A stretch of DNA of 13,197 nt. Source: Pseudomonadota bacterium. Its GTDB lineage: Bacteria > Pseudomonadota > Gammaproteobacteria > Burkholderiales > Nitrosomonadaceae. A program made the translations under genes and the position numbers. Under the pieces are notes generated by a model. The model had not been told where the DNA came from. It worked only from the letters and a program-made list of their open reading frames with translations, and made no database searches. Positions 1 through 7,392 of this stretch are shown here, in pieces (positions within the stretch are counted from its first letter, which is position 1; every line of letters begins with the position of its first letter). The stretch spans positions 1 to 13,197 of the forward strand of contig JAFEEV010000146.1 in assembly GCA_018240935.1 (NCBI GenBank), written 5' to 3'.

Positions 1-769
1 GGATGGCCGCATTGCTCATGACTTGCTCAATGACATCAATAATAGCCAGCATGGCGGCAAAGCCAAATACGTATAACCAAGTTAACGGGTGATCAAAGTG
101 CGGTAGCGGCAGCGCTAGCACGATCGGCACATCCTCGACATGCAACATCGGCATCGTAACGAATTGCGCCAGTAATACGCCGGCAATCATCAGAAAGAAA
201 TAGGGGATTGCGGGTTGCGTGGTCTGGAATTTTGCGAACAAGTACAGGAAAGCGGCAAGCCCTGCGAGTGATAACAGAGCCATCTGAATGCGGGCGCCGT
301 TCCAGAATGCTTCTGTTACCATGCTTTCCGGAATTTCATAAGTCATGGTGAGAAAGTTGAGGACGATTTTCAGACCGACGCCCGCCAGTAACCCCTCGAC
401 CAAATATTCGGGAACAGCCAATAATATGTATTTTTGCAGATTGAATTTCCAGATGACGGCCTGCATAAAGGCGGTTAGGAAAATGACGAACGCCATATTC
501 TCCATGCCGAAGTTTGCTACACCCAGAGCGAGAACAGGCGCAAGCCCTGCGGCAACTCCGGGGGCGCCGATGTAATTTCCTGGCCGGAACCAGGCATTGA
601 TCCAACCGATGAAACAAGCACAAGCTACGGTGGCCAACGCAACCTTGATCGGATATTCGGACATCAGCGCAATTCCGGCGGACAATGGAATCGCCATTGC
701 GCCGGTAATTATCCCGGCCTGCAGATCACGTGTGAGAAATTTGCTTTGAAAAGCTGCGGAATTGTGCAT
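1..769 (-). CDS. SulP-family inorganic anion transporter, 5' part (runs off the window)
   Basis: I translated this by hand: an open frame of 256 codons from the ATG at 769 to the left window edge without a stop, so the C-terminus (and any STAS domain) is not visible. It is a hydrophobic membrane protein. The N-terminus has the SulP/SLC26 layout: an RDLQAGIITG entry helix (residues about 14-23), a PGNYIGAPGVAAGLAP stretch (about 63-78) matching the TM3 substrate-site region, and VPEYLVEGLLAGVGLKIVL, which fits the SulP TM5 signature (PxxVxxGxxxGIGLxII). SulP members carry sulfate, bicarbonate or other anions; the cyanobacterial BicA protein is a bicarbonate carrier. The neighbouring DAB operon makes bicarbonate a reasonable inferred substrate, but sequence alone does not decide it. 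An in-frame TAA two codons upstream makes 769 the first possible start; the Shine-Dalgarno match is weak. A good promoter lies 34 bases upstream. Confidence 0.8.
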   Translation of the reverse strand, partial: MHNSAAFQSKFLTRDLQAGIITGAMAIPLSAGIALMSEYPIKVALATVACACFIGWINAWFRPGNYIGAPGVAAGLAPVLALGVANFGMENMAFVIFLTAFMQAVIWKFNLQKYILLAVPEYLVEGLLAGVGLKIVLNFLTMTYEIPESMVTEAFWNGARIQMALLSLAGLAAFLYLFAKFQTTQPAIPYFFLMIAGVLLAQFVTMPMLHVEDVPIVLALPLPHFDHPLTWLYVFGFAAMLAIIDVIEQVMSNAAI

Positions 770-802
770 GTATTATTAGACCGGATAAAAATTAATCTTG
801 GA

Positions 803-830
803 ATTATAGTGTCGTGCCGGCTTCTGCCAA
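803..830 (-). promoter_or_regulatory. Sigma70-like promoter for the SulP gene
   Basis: On the minus strand, TTGGCA (825-830) and a perfect TATAAT (803-808) are separated by 16 bases. The -35 matches the consensus at five of six positions. Transcription would start near 796 and give a leader of about 26 nt before the ATG at 769. It lies between the terminator hairpin at 952-985 and the SulP start, so SulP probably has its own transcript. Confidence 0.65.
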
Positions 831-951
831 TCGGTATGCCAGTATCAGTACGATATGCCGAAGTGTTCTATCAGTGTTTGGATGATAAATGTTTGATCGG
901 CCGGGAATGCTGTCAGGCAGCAATCATTTTCATCCAATTGGGGTATAAGTG

Positions 952-986
952 AAAATACTGCAGGAATTTTCCCCTGCAGTATTTTT
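952..986 (-). terminator. Rho-independent terminator hairpin
   Basis: A perfect 13-bp inverted repeat, AAAATACTGCAGG (952-964) and CCTGCAGTATTTT (973-985), with an 8-base loop. Read on the minus strand it lies about 85 bases after the stop of the small acidic gene and ends in TATTTT. On the plus strand it ends in ATTTTTG. The T-tracts are short in both directions, but the stem is perfect, and it separates the 75-aa gene from the SulP promoter. Confidence 0.7.
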
Positions 987-1070
987 GCTTGGAAATTTTA
1001 TTGCTGTGTCGTGAATTTTCATGATCTTACAATCTAATACGAGATGTTTTTATACAATTCACAAGCTGCT

Positions 1071-1298
1071 TCAGACTTGCCTTTGCGTTTCGCCGTCATT
1101 GCAGAGCACATCTGACTCTCCGCTTGCTTGTACTGAAATCTCGGATTCAATACTTTCTGGCGCTATTTCATGTGCATCTTGTATTCTTGAATCATTACCT
1201 ATCTGCTCATTATCTCTTTCTACGTTGTTTTCGCTTGTTTGATTTTCTTCATCGTTTTTAGAACTGAAAAGACTCGTAAACCAATCGAATAAACCCAT
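1071..1298 (-). CDS. Small acidic hypothetical protein with amphipathic N-terminal helix (75 aa)
   Basis: I do not recognise a family. The start at 1298 is chosen because AAGGAG sits seven bases upstream of that ATG; the frame could be extended 18 codons to 1352, but without a ribosome binding site. The protein begins MGLFDWFTSLFSSK, which can form an amphipathic helix with Phe, Trp and Leu on one face and is a plausible membrane- or protein-binding anchor. The remaining 60 residues are very polar, rich in Asn, Ser, Glu and Gln, with about 17 acidic and few basic residues, and are probably disordered. There is one Cys near the C-terminus. It lies between the carbonic anhydrase gene and the SulP gene on the same strand, with a hairpin before it and one after it, so it may be its own short transcript. 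Coding status rests on the good ribosome binding site and the open frame. Confidence 0.55.
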   Translation of the reverse strand: MGLFDWFTSLFSSKNDEENQTSENNVERDNEQIGNDSRIQDAHEIAPESIESEISVQASGESDVLCNDGETQRQV

Positions 1299-1616
1299 AG
1301 CAATTCTCCTTATGTCGGAATAGCGATAAATAGATAAATCTGAGAAATACATCTACACAATGCCGATTCCCATTAACGGAATGGTTGTGTAATCGTGATG
1401 AAGTGGTTTCCTCCTTAATAAGATACTGATTAGTGACTGAATTGAAGCCGTTACCTAAAAGAAATGGTCAATACGGTATTAGTTATAAAGCTAATATGTA
1501 ATGACCATTTTGCTGTAAAACATTCATATTTTATGTTGTGCAAAAAAACAGCAAGCCGATTGAAAATTACGGCACTCAAAAAGCATGCACTGACAATTTT
1601 TCATCTATTCGTCAGA
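1299..1616. other. Intergenic region between the 75-aa gene and the carbonic anhydrase gene
   Basis: No credible gene is seen; the frame 1464-1658 (+) runs into the end of the carbonic anhydrase gene and lacks a ribosome binding site. The region holds a long hairpin (1462-1510), a strong but orphan Shine-Dalgarno-like AAGGAGG on the minus strand (1410-1417), and a short repeat TGCTGT (1511-1516) facing ACAGCA. No clear promoter for the 75-aa gene could be fixed. Confidence 0.5.
1462..1510 (-). terminator. Long AT-rich hairpin, possible terminator of the DAB operon
   Basis: AAATGGTCA (1462-1470) and TGACCATTT (1502-1510) form a 9-bp outer stem. TATTAG (1477-1482) and CTAATA (1491-1496) form an inner stem around an 8-base loop, with further partial pairing between them. 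On the minus strand the stem is followed by CTTTTAG. It lies about 105 bases after the stop of the last operon gene. The stem is AT-rich and the T-tract interrupted, so the terminator role is inferred; it could instead be an RNA 3'-end or processing element. Confidence 0.45.
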
Positions 1617-2666
1617 TTATCCAATCCTCTCAATCACCTCGAGTTTCCTGGTATTTAAGTTATTGCAGGCTGTCAGAATTTGCAAATGAGGCGCTAGATC
1701 CGGAACTTTATCCTTGATGATATTGAGCGCGAATTTACTGAGAAACATCGCTTTTTCTTTGGCCAAGAGGTATTCTGGGCCGGCTTCATCGCGATATACG
1801 CCGGAAGTCAACAACACCACACCATCAGCATTAATCCGGCCTTCATCGATATTATTCTTGAGAAGCTTGGCTGCGGTTTCAATCGCAACGGAAAGATTCG
1901 GATCAAAAGGACCAACGATAAATGCCGTATTAATCACATGCAGCCAATCAAAACCGCGCCCTACACCGATGACCCATTCCTTGTGCTCAGCTTCCTCGAT
2001 GGGACGGTTTGTCGCCCGAATCTCGGCAATGTGTTTAATATTTCCTCGCACCAACGGCATCAAGTCCCGGATAATGCGTTCGGGCATTGTGGGATAAAGC
2101 GACCGGAGCATTTCTTCAAGCTCGAGCTGGGACGATTCTTTTGCGTTGGCTAAGTCAATCGAGCGGCCGTCTTCACCATGAAGAATCAAAGCGTCCAAGT
2201 CAGTTTCAATGCCGCAGACGATAGGCACTACCGCGCCGTTTTTACCATAGACTGATTGAAATTGATTTTTTAGCTTAACGGCTGCGGCTTTTGCCGCTTC
2301 CGTATCGTAATGGAAGCCACGGCAACCGCGATGCGTATCACCACGCGCAAAGTGATAAGTGACAAAGATTAAACAATGCCTGCCGCGGCTGATGGAATAC
2401 TCAACCCAATTATCGATAGCGGCTTGAAAGAATGGCCAGCCCAAATCAAAAATACCGCCCAGATTGCGGAACGGTTGAATGATCCCAAGGGCGGTCTGTG
2501 TCATAACCGGTAAGTGCAATCGGCCATCCATACATTTTAATGCGGCTATCTCGGTTGGATGCTCCCCTCGGTATCTGCGGCGCTCAGTGGCCAAGTCCAT
2601 GAAAGCTTGCGAATGTTTTGCATTTAAATCGAGTAAATAATCGATTCCTGTATTCGAATTTTTCAT
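1617..2666 (-). CDS. CsoSCA-like (beta-class) carbonic anhydrase lacking the carboxysomal N-terminal domain
   Basis: Probably interconverts CO2 and bicarbonate in the cytoplasm. There is no signal peptide or membrane helix. Counting from the chosen start, a CMDGR motif gives the beta-CA CxDxR triad (C45, D47, R49), and H105 or H112 with C115 would complete the zinc site (YHFARGDTHRGC). Downstream, GIETDLDAL (about 152-160) and the AEHKEWVIGVGRGFD segment (about 216-230) resemble, from memory, the TDTDA and HAERFIVVGDGFD regions of carboxysomal CsoSCA. At 349 aa it is much shorter than CsoSCA (about 500), and the missing part is the region before the zinc site. AGGAG lies four bases before the ATG at 2666 and one before the ATG at 2669; the upstream ATG at 2690 has no ribosome binding site. 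It starts about 46 bases after NuoM-C stops and is probably the last operon gene. Catalytic class and family are inferred from motifs. Confidence 0.72.
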   Translation of the reverse strand: MKNSNTGIDYLLDLNAKHSQAFMDLATERRRYRGEHPTEIAALKCMDGRLHLPVMTQTALGIIQPFRNLGGIFDLGWPFFQAAIDNWVEYSISRGRHCLIFVTYHFARGDTHRGCRGFHYDTEAAKAAAVKLKNQFQSVYGKNGAVVPIVCGIETDLDALILHGEDGRSIDLANAKESSQLELEEMLRSLYPTMPERIIRDLMPLVRGNIKHIAEIRATNRPIEEAEHKEWVIGVGRGFDWLHVINTAFIVGPFDPNLSVAIETAAKLLKNNIDEGRINADGVVLLTSGVYRDEAGPEYLLAKEKAMFLSKFALNIIKDKVPDLAPHLQILTACNNLNTRKLEVIERIG

Positions 2667-2712
2667 CATTCTCCTAAAAAAATTTAGCATATTATTGATT
2701 ATGAACTTTGAA

Positions 2713-4218
2713 CTAATGGGTTGTTAAGGTTAATCGAGAAAGCCATTCTTCCGAAGCAATTTGATTTATTTTGAGAATGTAATCTGGATAAAAACCTAGA
2801 GCTAATATTAGCAGCGCCGGTATGAGTAGTAAAATCATTTCGCGCGATTGCAGATCAATCACTTGGTTCACATCATCATGAATGATCGGCCCCAAGAAAG
2901 TCCTACGCGTATAGGAAAGCATATAGGCGGCGCTCAGTATCGCACCCGATAGCGCGGCGACACCTAAAACGGAATGTGCGCTGATTGCGCCAAGGATCAT
3001 CAGTAATTCCGCCGGGAAGCCGCTGGTGCCGGGTACTCCGATACTGGCTAAGGCAAAAAGAAAATAGAAGGCTGTCAATTTCGGCATTACTTTGGCAAGC
3101 CCGCCCAAGTGAATGGCTTCGGTGCTGCCCAGCCGGTGTTGTATAAAACCGGCAATCAGCATCAGGGAACTGGCAACCAGCGTAAAATTCAACAGCTGAA
3201 AAATTGCGCCTTGGAATCCTTGTATGTTAAGCGATGCAACACCAACCATAACCAATCCGACGTGACTGACGCTGGCATACGCAAGCAGGCGCCGCAAGTT
3301 GGTTTGTTGCAGCGCGATCAAAGCGCCGTAGATGAGCGTAAATGCGCCAATGACGCTCAAAACCCAGCTATATTCCATGGTGGCAATCGGTGCCAATGGC
3401 ATCGCGAACCGTAAAATGCCATAAATACCCAATTTCAAACCCACAAGAATTGCGACAACGTGTGTCGGGCCCTCGGCCGCAACTGTCGGTAACCAAGTAT
3501 GCAACGGGACAAGCGGCGATTTCACGGCGAAACCGAATAACAACAAGAGAAAGACGAGTTTCTGCAGATCGTGCGGTAATGCGGTCTCGAGTAATACAGG
3601 TAAGCTGAAGGACAAGTCCGCAGGGATTTGCCCGCCGGATTGTATCGCATGGTTTGTCGCCAACACGATGATCGCCAACAGCAAGGTGACGCCGCCGGAT
3701 AACATGAACAAGGTATATTTCATTGCTGCGCTGCGCCGTTGCGAACCTATCCCCCATAAGCCGATCAAGAAGAAGAAGGGCGGTAACGTAAGCTCCCAGA
3801 ACAGGAAAAATAACACCGTATCCAAAGCGCAGAATATACCGATACTGACGCCTTCGAGCGCCAGTAACAAAGAAAAATGAAAACGCGCGGTATGGGCGAT
3901 CGTGTTCCATGATGCCAGCATCGTGATGATGGTCAACAATGCTGTCATCGGCAGAAATAAAACTGAAATGCCATCAACGCCGATCAGATATTCAATATTC
4001 AAAATTGGAATCCATGCGCGGCGTTCAACAAGCTGAAATTCGTTCTTACCGGCATCAAATAAAATGAGGACGCAAATGGTCAGAAGGAGCGCTAGGACGG
4101 CGACAAAAAGAGCAACTTGTTTTGAGAGGTCGGTGTTTCGTATCGATCCGGCCAATACGGCTCCTAAAAGTGGAACAATAATTGTCAGGCTCAGCAGCGG
4201 GAAGTCAGCTTCAATCAT
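2713..4218 (-). CDS. NuoM-like proton-translocating antiporter subunit (NuoM-C)
   Basis: A 501-aa polytopic membrane protein of the complex I / Mrp antiporter family (Proton_antipo_M), with about 13-14 membrane helices. The proton-path residues known from NuoM are present: Glu in the FWELT motif (E142), Lys in AVKSPLVPLHTWLP (K233), Lys in VGLKLGIYG (K262) and the late Glu in PGTSGFPAELL (E404). The TM10 histidine of canonical NuoM (AHGL) is replaced (QLLNFTLVAS), while the SVSH histidine (H319) is kept. It should be a working cation channel, probably supplying energy to DabA. AAGGA eight bases before the ATG lies inside the last codons of NuoM-B, whose stop is one base upstream, so the two are probably translationally coupled. 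It could be misannotated as respiratory NuoM, but the operon contains no other Nuo genes. Confidence 0.88.
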   Translation of the reverse strand: MIEADFPLLSLTIIVPLLGAVLAGSIRNTDLSKQVALFVAVLALLLTICVLILFDAGKNEFQLVERRAWIPILNIEYLIGVDGISVLFLPMTALLTIITMLASWNTIAHTARFHFSLLLALEGVSIGIFCALDTVLFFLFWELTLPPFFFLIGLWGIGSQRRSAAMKYTLFMLSGGVTLLLAIIVLATNHAIQSGGQIPADLSFSLPVLLETALPHDLQKLVFLLLLFGFAVKSPLVPLHTWLPTVAAEGPTHVVAILVGLKLGIYGILRFAMPLAPIATMEYSWVLSVIGAFTLIYGALIALQQTNLRRLLAYASVSHVGLVMVGVASLNIQGFQGAIFQLLNFTLVASSLMLIAGFIQHRLGSTEAIHLGGLAKVMPKLTAFYFLFALASIGVPGTSGFPAELLMILGAISAHSVLGVAALSGAILSAAYMLSYTRRTFLGPIIHDDVNQVIDLQSREMILLLIPALLILALGFYPDYILKINQIASEEWLSRLTLTTH

Positions 4219-4219
4219 T

Positions 4220-5815
4220 CTAATTGTCCTTTTTAATCATAGAGTGCGTTGCCAACAGCTTATCGGTGCGAAGCGCATCTGTATTGGTATGAGAGTTGTT
4301 GCCGGTAGAACTAGAGTGGATATTTTGATCAATGATATTCAACCATGGTGAAGTATTGATCCCGGTTGCAAGGAGCAAGCCGCAAATGGCAATGGCAATA
4401 ATCCATTCATTTCTGGGGGATGGCGGAGAACTGGCTTGATGTATGTTCACAAAAGGCCCTTGGAAGCGCTTTGGCGACGCAATGAATATTTGCTGAAAAG
4501 CGCGCAGCAGCAATCCGACCGTCAAAACGTTACCGAACAAAATTGCAATGGCAATGAGCCACCCCTGGCCTTGGATGGTGCCGTCAATTAACAGATGAAT
4601 GCCGTCAAAACCCGGTGTTCCGGGCATGCCCATTGTGCTCAGGGCGCAGATCACAAACAGCACCGCAATCGCTGCGTTGGTATCAAACATACCGCCTAAG
4701 CGCGGAATGAATGCGGTGTGCGTGCGCTTGTATATCATACCGAGGCTTAGCAATATACCGGCTGTCGCCATACCGAACGATATTGCTAAGACTATGCCGC
4801 CTTCCATGCCGTGTGTGCTGAAATCGAACAACCCAACGGTAATTAAGCCGGTTTGACTGATAATGGCAAAGGCGATCAACCGGCGGAAATTGATTTGCAT
4901 GAATGCCAGCAATGCGCCATAGAAAATTCCGATCAACCCCAGCATGGTTACAAACCATGACCATTCCTCGGCTACTTCGGGAAGCAGGGGGATCAAAAAA
5001 CGGATAATTGCATAAACACCGAGTTTCAGACTAACCAGAAAAATTCCGACACTCGCGATGGTTCCATGTTCGGCGACTACCGGCAACCAGGCGTGAAACG
5101 GAAATAAGGGCATACGGATGGCAAAACCGAATAGCAGCAAGAAAAAAATCAAAGTCGAATATTCATTGCTGACGTTACTTTCTTTCAGCACGAGCCAATC
5201 GAACGATAACACATCGGTCGTTAGCATAATGCCGAAGGCGAGCATCAAGAAACCGGCTAATGCCATTAACAATCCGCTGCTAAAGTGCTGTAACACTAAA
5301 GCAACGACCCAGCGCCGGTTCTGACTCGATCCGGATCGCAATGTCATTAAGACAATCGGAATCATCTCGAGAAAGCACCATAGCCAGAATTGCATGGCAT
5401 TCAATGCCGAGAATGCGCCGATCAGGATCGCTTCGTATCCAAGTAAAGAAGCAATATGGGTGCGGTCCGATACATGCCGTGCCGTGAGGGTATAAATCAG
5501 CGTCAGCAACGCGAGTGTGGTTGTCAGCAGTATGAATAAGATATTAGTGCCATCGACACCGACAGTATAGGTTACACCCAAGCCCTGATAGCGCTCATAG
5601 AGCTGTAAACCGGCGCGATCTGCATTAAAAGCGGATAGTAAATATACGCTCAGCAAGAATGTCGATACCGTTCCGGCAAAACCGAGACGCAAGGCGGCTA
5701 CGGGCGAAGATGTCAAGATTACCGCGAACATCGCCGTCACGGGTATGAGCGTCAGTATCGATAAAATTGGAAATGAAACTGTTTCCGACCAATAAGTAAT
5801 ATGTGTAATATCCAT
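4220..5815 (-). CDS. Degenerate NuoM-like antiporter subunit (NuoM-B)
   Basis: A 531-aa polytopic membrane protein of the NuoM/antiporter family. Recognisable parts are VGVDGTNILF (about 86-95), FLEMIP with E150, FAIRMPLFPFHAWLP (about 231-245), VSLKLGVY with K264, and MPGTPGFDG. Several proton-path residues of NuoM are changed: the TM7 Lys is Arg (R234), the late TM12 Glu falls on Ile (I406, with D404 nearby), the SVSH His becomes Gln (IISQTG) and the TM10 AHG His is lost. The C-terminus has a hydrophilic tail rich in Ser, Asn and Thr (about residues 500-531). GAGG five bases before the ATG at 5815 fixes that start; the frame could begin at 5839, overlapping the NuoL-like gene, without a ribosome binding site. 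The gap to the preceding stop is 7 bases. It may be a structural or modified-specificity subunit rather than a full proton pump. Confidence 0.85.
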   Translation of the reverse strand: MDITHITYWSETVSFPILSILTLIPVTAMFAVILTSSPVAALRLGFAGTVSTFLLSVYLLSAFNADRAGLQLYERYQGLGVTYTVGVDGTNILFILLTTTLALLTLIYTLTARHVSDRTHIASLLGYEAILIGAFSALNAMQFWLWCFLEMIPIVLMTLRSGSSQNRRWVVALVLQHFSSGLLMALAGFLMLAFGIMLTTDVLSFDWLVLKESNVSNEYSTLIFFLLLFGFAIRMPLFPFHAWLPVVAEHGTIASVGIFLVSLKLGVYAIIRFLIPLLPEVAEEWSWFVTMLGLIGIFYGALLAFMQINFRRLIAFAIISQTGLITVGLFDFSTHGMEGGIVLAISFGMATAGILLSLGMIYKRTHTAFIPRLGGMFDTNAAIAVLFVICALSTMGMPGTPGFDGIHLLIDGTIQGQGWLIAIAILFGNVLTVGLLLRAFQQIFIASPKRFQGPFVNIHQASSPPSPRNEWIIAIAICGLLLATGINTSPWLNIIDQNIHSSSTGNNSHTNTDALRTDKLLATHSMIKKDN

Positions 5816-5822
5816 CGAAACC

Positions 5823-7391
5823 TCAAATTGAAGCAGCAATCATTAAGACAATGAATACGAACAAGACCAAATAGCGCGGCTTGAGAATAAGATGTTCAAA
5901 AGTATTCGCAATCTGCCCAAGTCTTCTGCCAATGTCGACGGTATCCATACCGATACCGCGCAAAACCAGGCGGTCTTCAAACCAGCTCATGATATTGGCT
6001 ATCCATTCGAAGAATTTACCGACTACGCCGCTGCCACGGACAAACTCAATATTTATACCGTCACGAATATCTTTATCCATATTTTTCTCCAATTGCGTCA
6101 ACGATGAAATCGTGTAGTTTGAAGAAACAGGCGCACCCATGGCGCGATCGATGATGTTTTTATCGAATCGGTCTAAATCATGCCCGAGGCCGTAGATAGG
6201 TCTGACCAATGTTCTATCCGCAATGGGGTCTAGCCAGAAACGCTGCAAAGATGCGATATACAGCCAGCGCTTGTTGGCGATTCTGGATGTGACCGGTTTC
6301 ATCGGATTGCCATAGACGTAGCGTAATAAGGAAGGAGCGGTTAGTACTTGATAATTCCGTACAATGGCGTGCGCGCACAAGTGCCAGCTCGCCAATTCCC
6401 AGAAACCTAGACCGCATTCCAGAAACATCAAACCAAGCTGACCCGATATGGCAAAGCAGAGCGAGCTTTTGGTATCCGTTTGCGTCAGTCCGACTATATA
6501 ACTGTAAACGGCGGTGAAAAAGCCAATGACGACCAATACTGACATCGTAAGCGGCGCGCACTCAATAATCGGCCGCAATAAAATGACCAGAAAGATACCG
6601 GCATGGATCATCACGGCGCCATAGAACACAGCGCTTGACGGTGTCGGTCCTTCCATTGCCCTTGCCAGCCATGGCGTAAATGGCAGTTGTGCCGATTTGG
6701 CGACAGCCGCGACAACAAAACATAAACTGATTACCGTGGCGGTTGGGGTGGATAGATTTGTGGCGATTTCATTCAGCGTGAGCCAATTGGTGGTTCCTGC
6801 ATAATAAAAAGAAAGCGCTATGCCTAAAATAAAACCGGCATCCCCTATCCGGTTAGTGACGAAAACCCGGGTGGCGTTAATGACCGCGGTAGGCCGGTCA
6901 TAAGCAAAAGATATCAATAAATAGGAACACAATCCGGCAATTTCCCAGCCGATGAATGTGCCGATTGCGTTACCCGATAGTATCAGCAACAGCATGGCCG
7001 AAGAGAATAAGCATAAAACAAAGAAAAACCGGTGGAAGCCGGGTTCCGCGTGAATATAATTCGTTGAAAAGCGCGCGATGATGAGCAGAATAATCGAGAA
7101 TAACGCGGCTGCAATAATGCTGAAACCCGAGGTGATGAAATTGAATTCAACGGCAAGGCTCCCGCTATTCAACCATTTTCCCAGCGTGACATGGTTCGGA
7201 TTGATTCCGGATAAATCGGCGCCGAGTAAACCGATCGCGATCAAGCATGACAAAGAAATAGCGCTTTTTGCCGCTTTTGCAGTGATGAGCTCGTCTTGCT
7301 TACCGCTGATGCGATTGAACAAGACACCGAAACCGATGAATGCAGCAGCGAGAAATGGCAATAACGGTATCAAAAAAACCAAATAATCCAT
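5823..7391 (-). CDS. Truncated NuoL-like subunit in the DabB position
   Basis: A 522-aa membrane protein whose first 350 residues follow NuoL: GWEIAGLCSYLLISF (E150), AKSAQLPFTPWLARAMEGPTPSS (K232), MIHAGIFL (H263), TQTDTKSSL (K308) and HLCAHAIVRN (H337, H341). The NuoL TM10 Lys is Arg here (R345). After about residue 358 the protein turns polar for some 145 residues and has only one more helix, at the C-terminus (about 505-522), so the later antiporter helices, including the one carrying the last conserved Lys of NuoL, are missing. Its place directly after dabA and its NuoL-type sequence make it the likely DabB equivalent, the membrane partner that couples cation flux to DabA. AGGAG six bases before the ATG is formed by the last codons of dabA, whose stop lies one base away, so coupling is likely. 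The dabB name is withheld because of the truncation. Confidence 0.82.
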   Translation of the reverse strand: MDYLVFLIPLLPFLAAAFIGFGVLFNRISGKQDELITAKAAKSAISLSCLIAIGLLGADLSGINPNHVTLGKWLNSGSLAVEFNFITSGFSIIAAALFSIILLIIARFSTNYIHAEPGFHRFFFVLCLFSSAMLLLILSGNAIGTFIGWEIAGLCSYLLISFAYDRPTAVINATRVFVTNRIGDAGFILGIALSFYYAGTTNWLTLNEIATNLSTPTATVISLCFVVAAVAKSAQLPFTPWLARAMEGPTPSSAVFYGAVMIHAGIFLVILLRPIIECAPLTMSVLVVIGFFTAVYSYIVGLTQTDTKSSLCFAISGQLGLMFLECGLGFWELASWHLCAHAIVRNYQVLTAPSLLRYVYGNPMKPVTSRIANKRWLYIASLQRFWLDPIADRTLVRPIYGLGHDLDRFDKNIIDRAMGAPVSSNYTISSLTQLEKNMDKDIRDGINIEFVRGSGVVGKFFEWIANIMSWFEDRLVLRGIGMDTVDIGRRLGQIANTFEHLILKPRYLVLFVFIVLMIAASI

Positions 7392-7392
7392 A

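Noticed and set aside
336..623. Open frames on both strands (336-623 minus, 345-575 plus) inside the left end
   Set aside because: Both overlap the SulP-like frame, which gives a coherent membrane protein; these give Arg/Pro/Ala-rich non-membrane sequences.
746..952. 68-aa plus-strand open frame over the SulP start and promoter
   Set aside because: No ribosome binding site, and it covers the SulP promoter and start; unlikely to be coding.
3368..3910. 180-aa open frame on the minus strand
   Set aside because: It lies wholly inside the NuoM-C gene in another frame, is Arg-rich and shows no family features; it is a shadow of the real gene.
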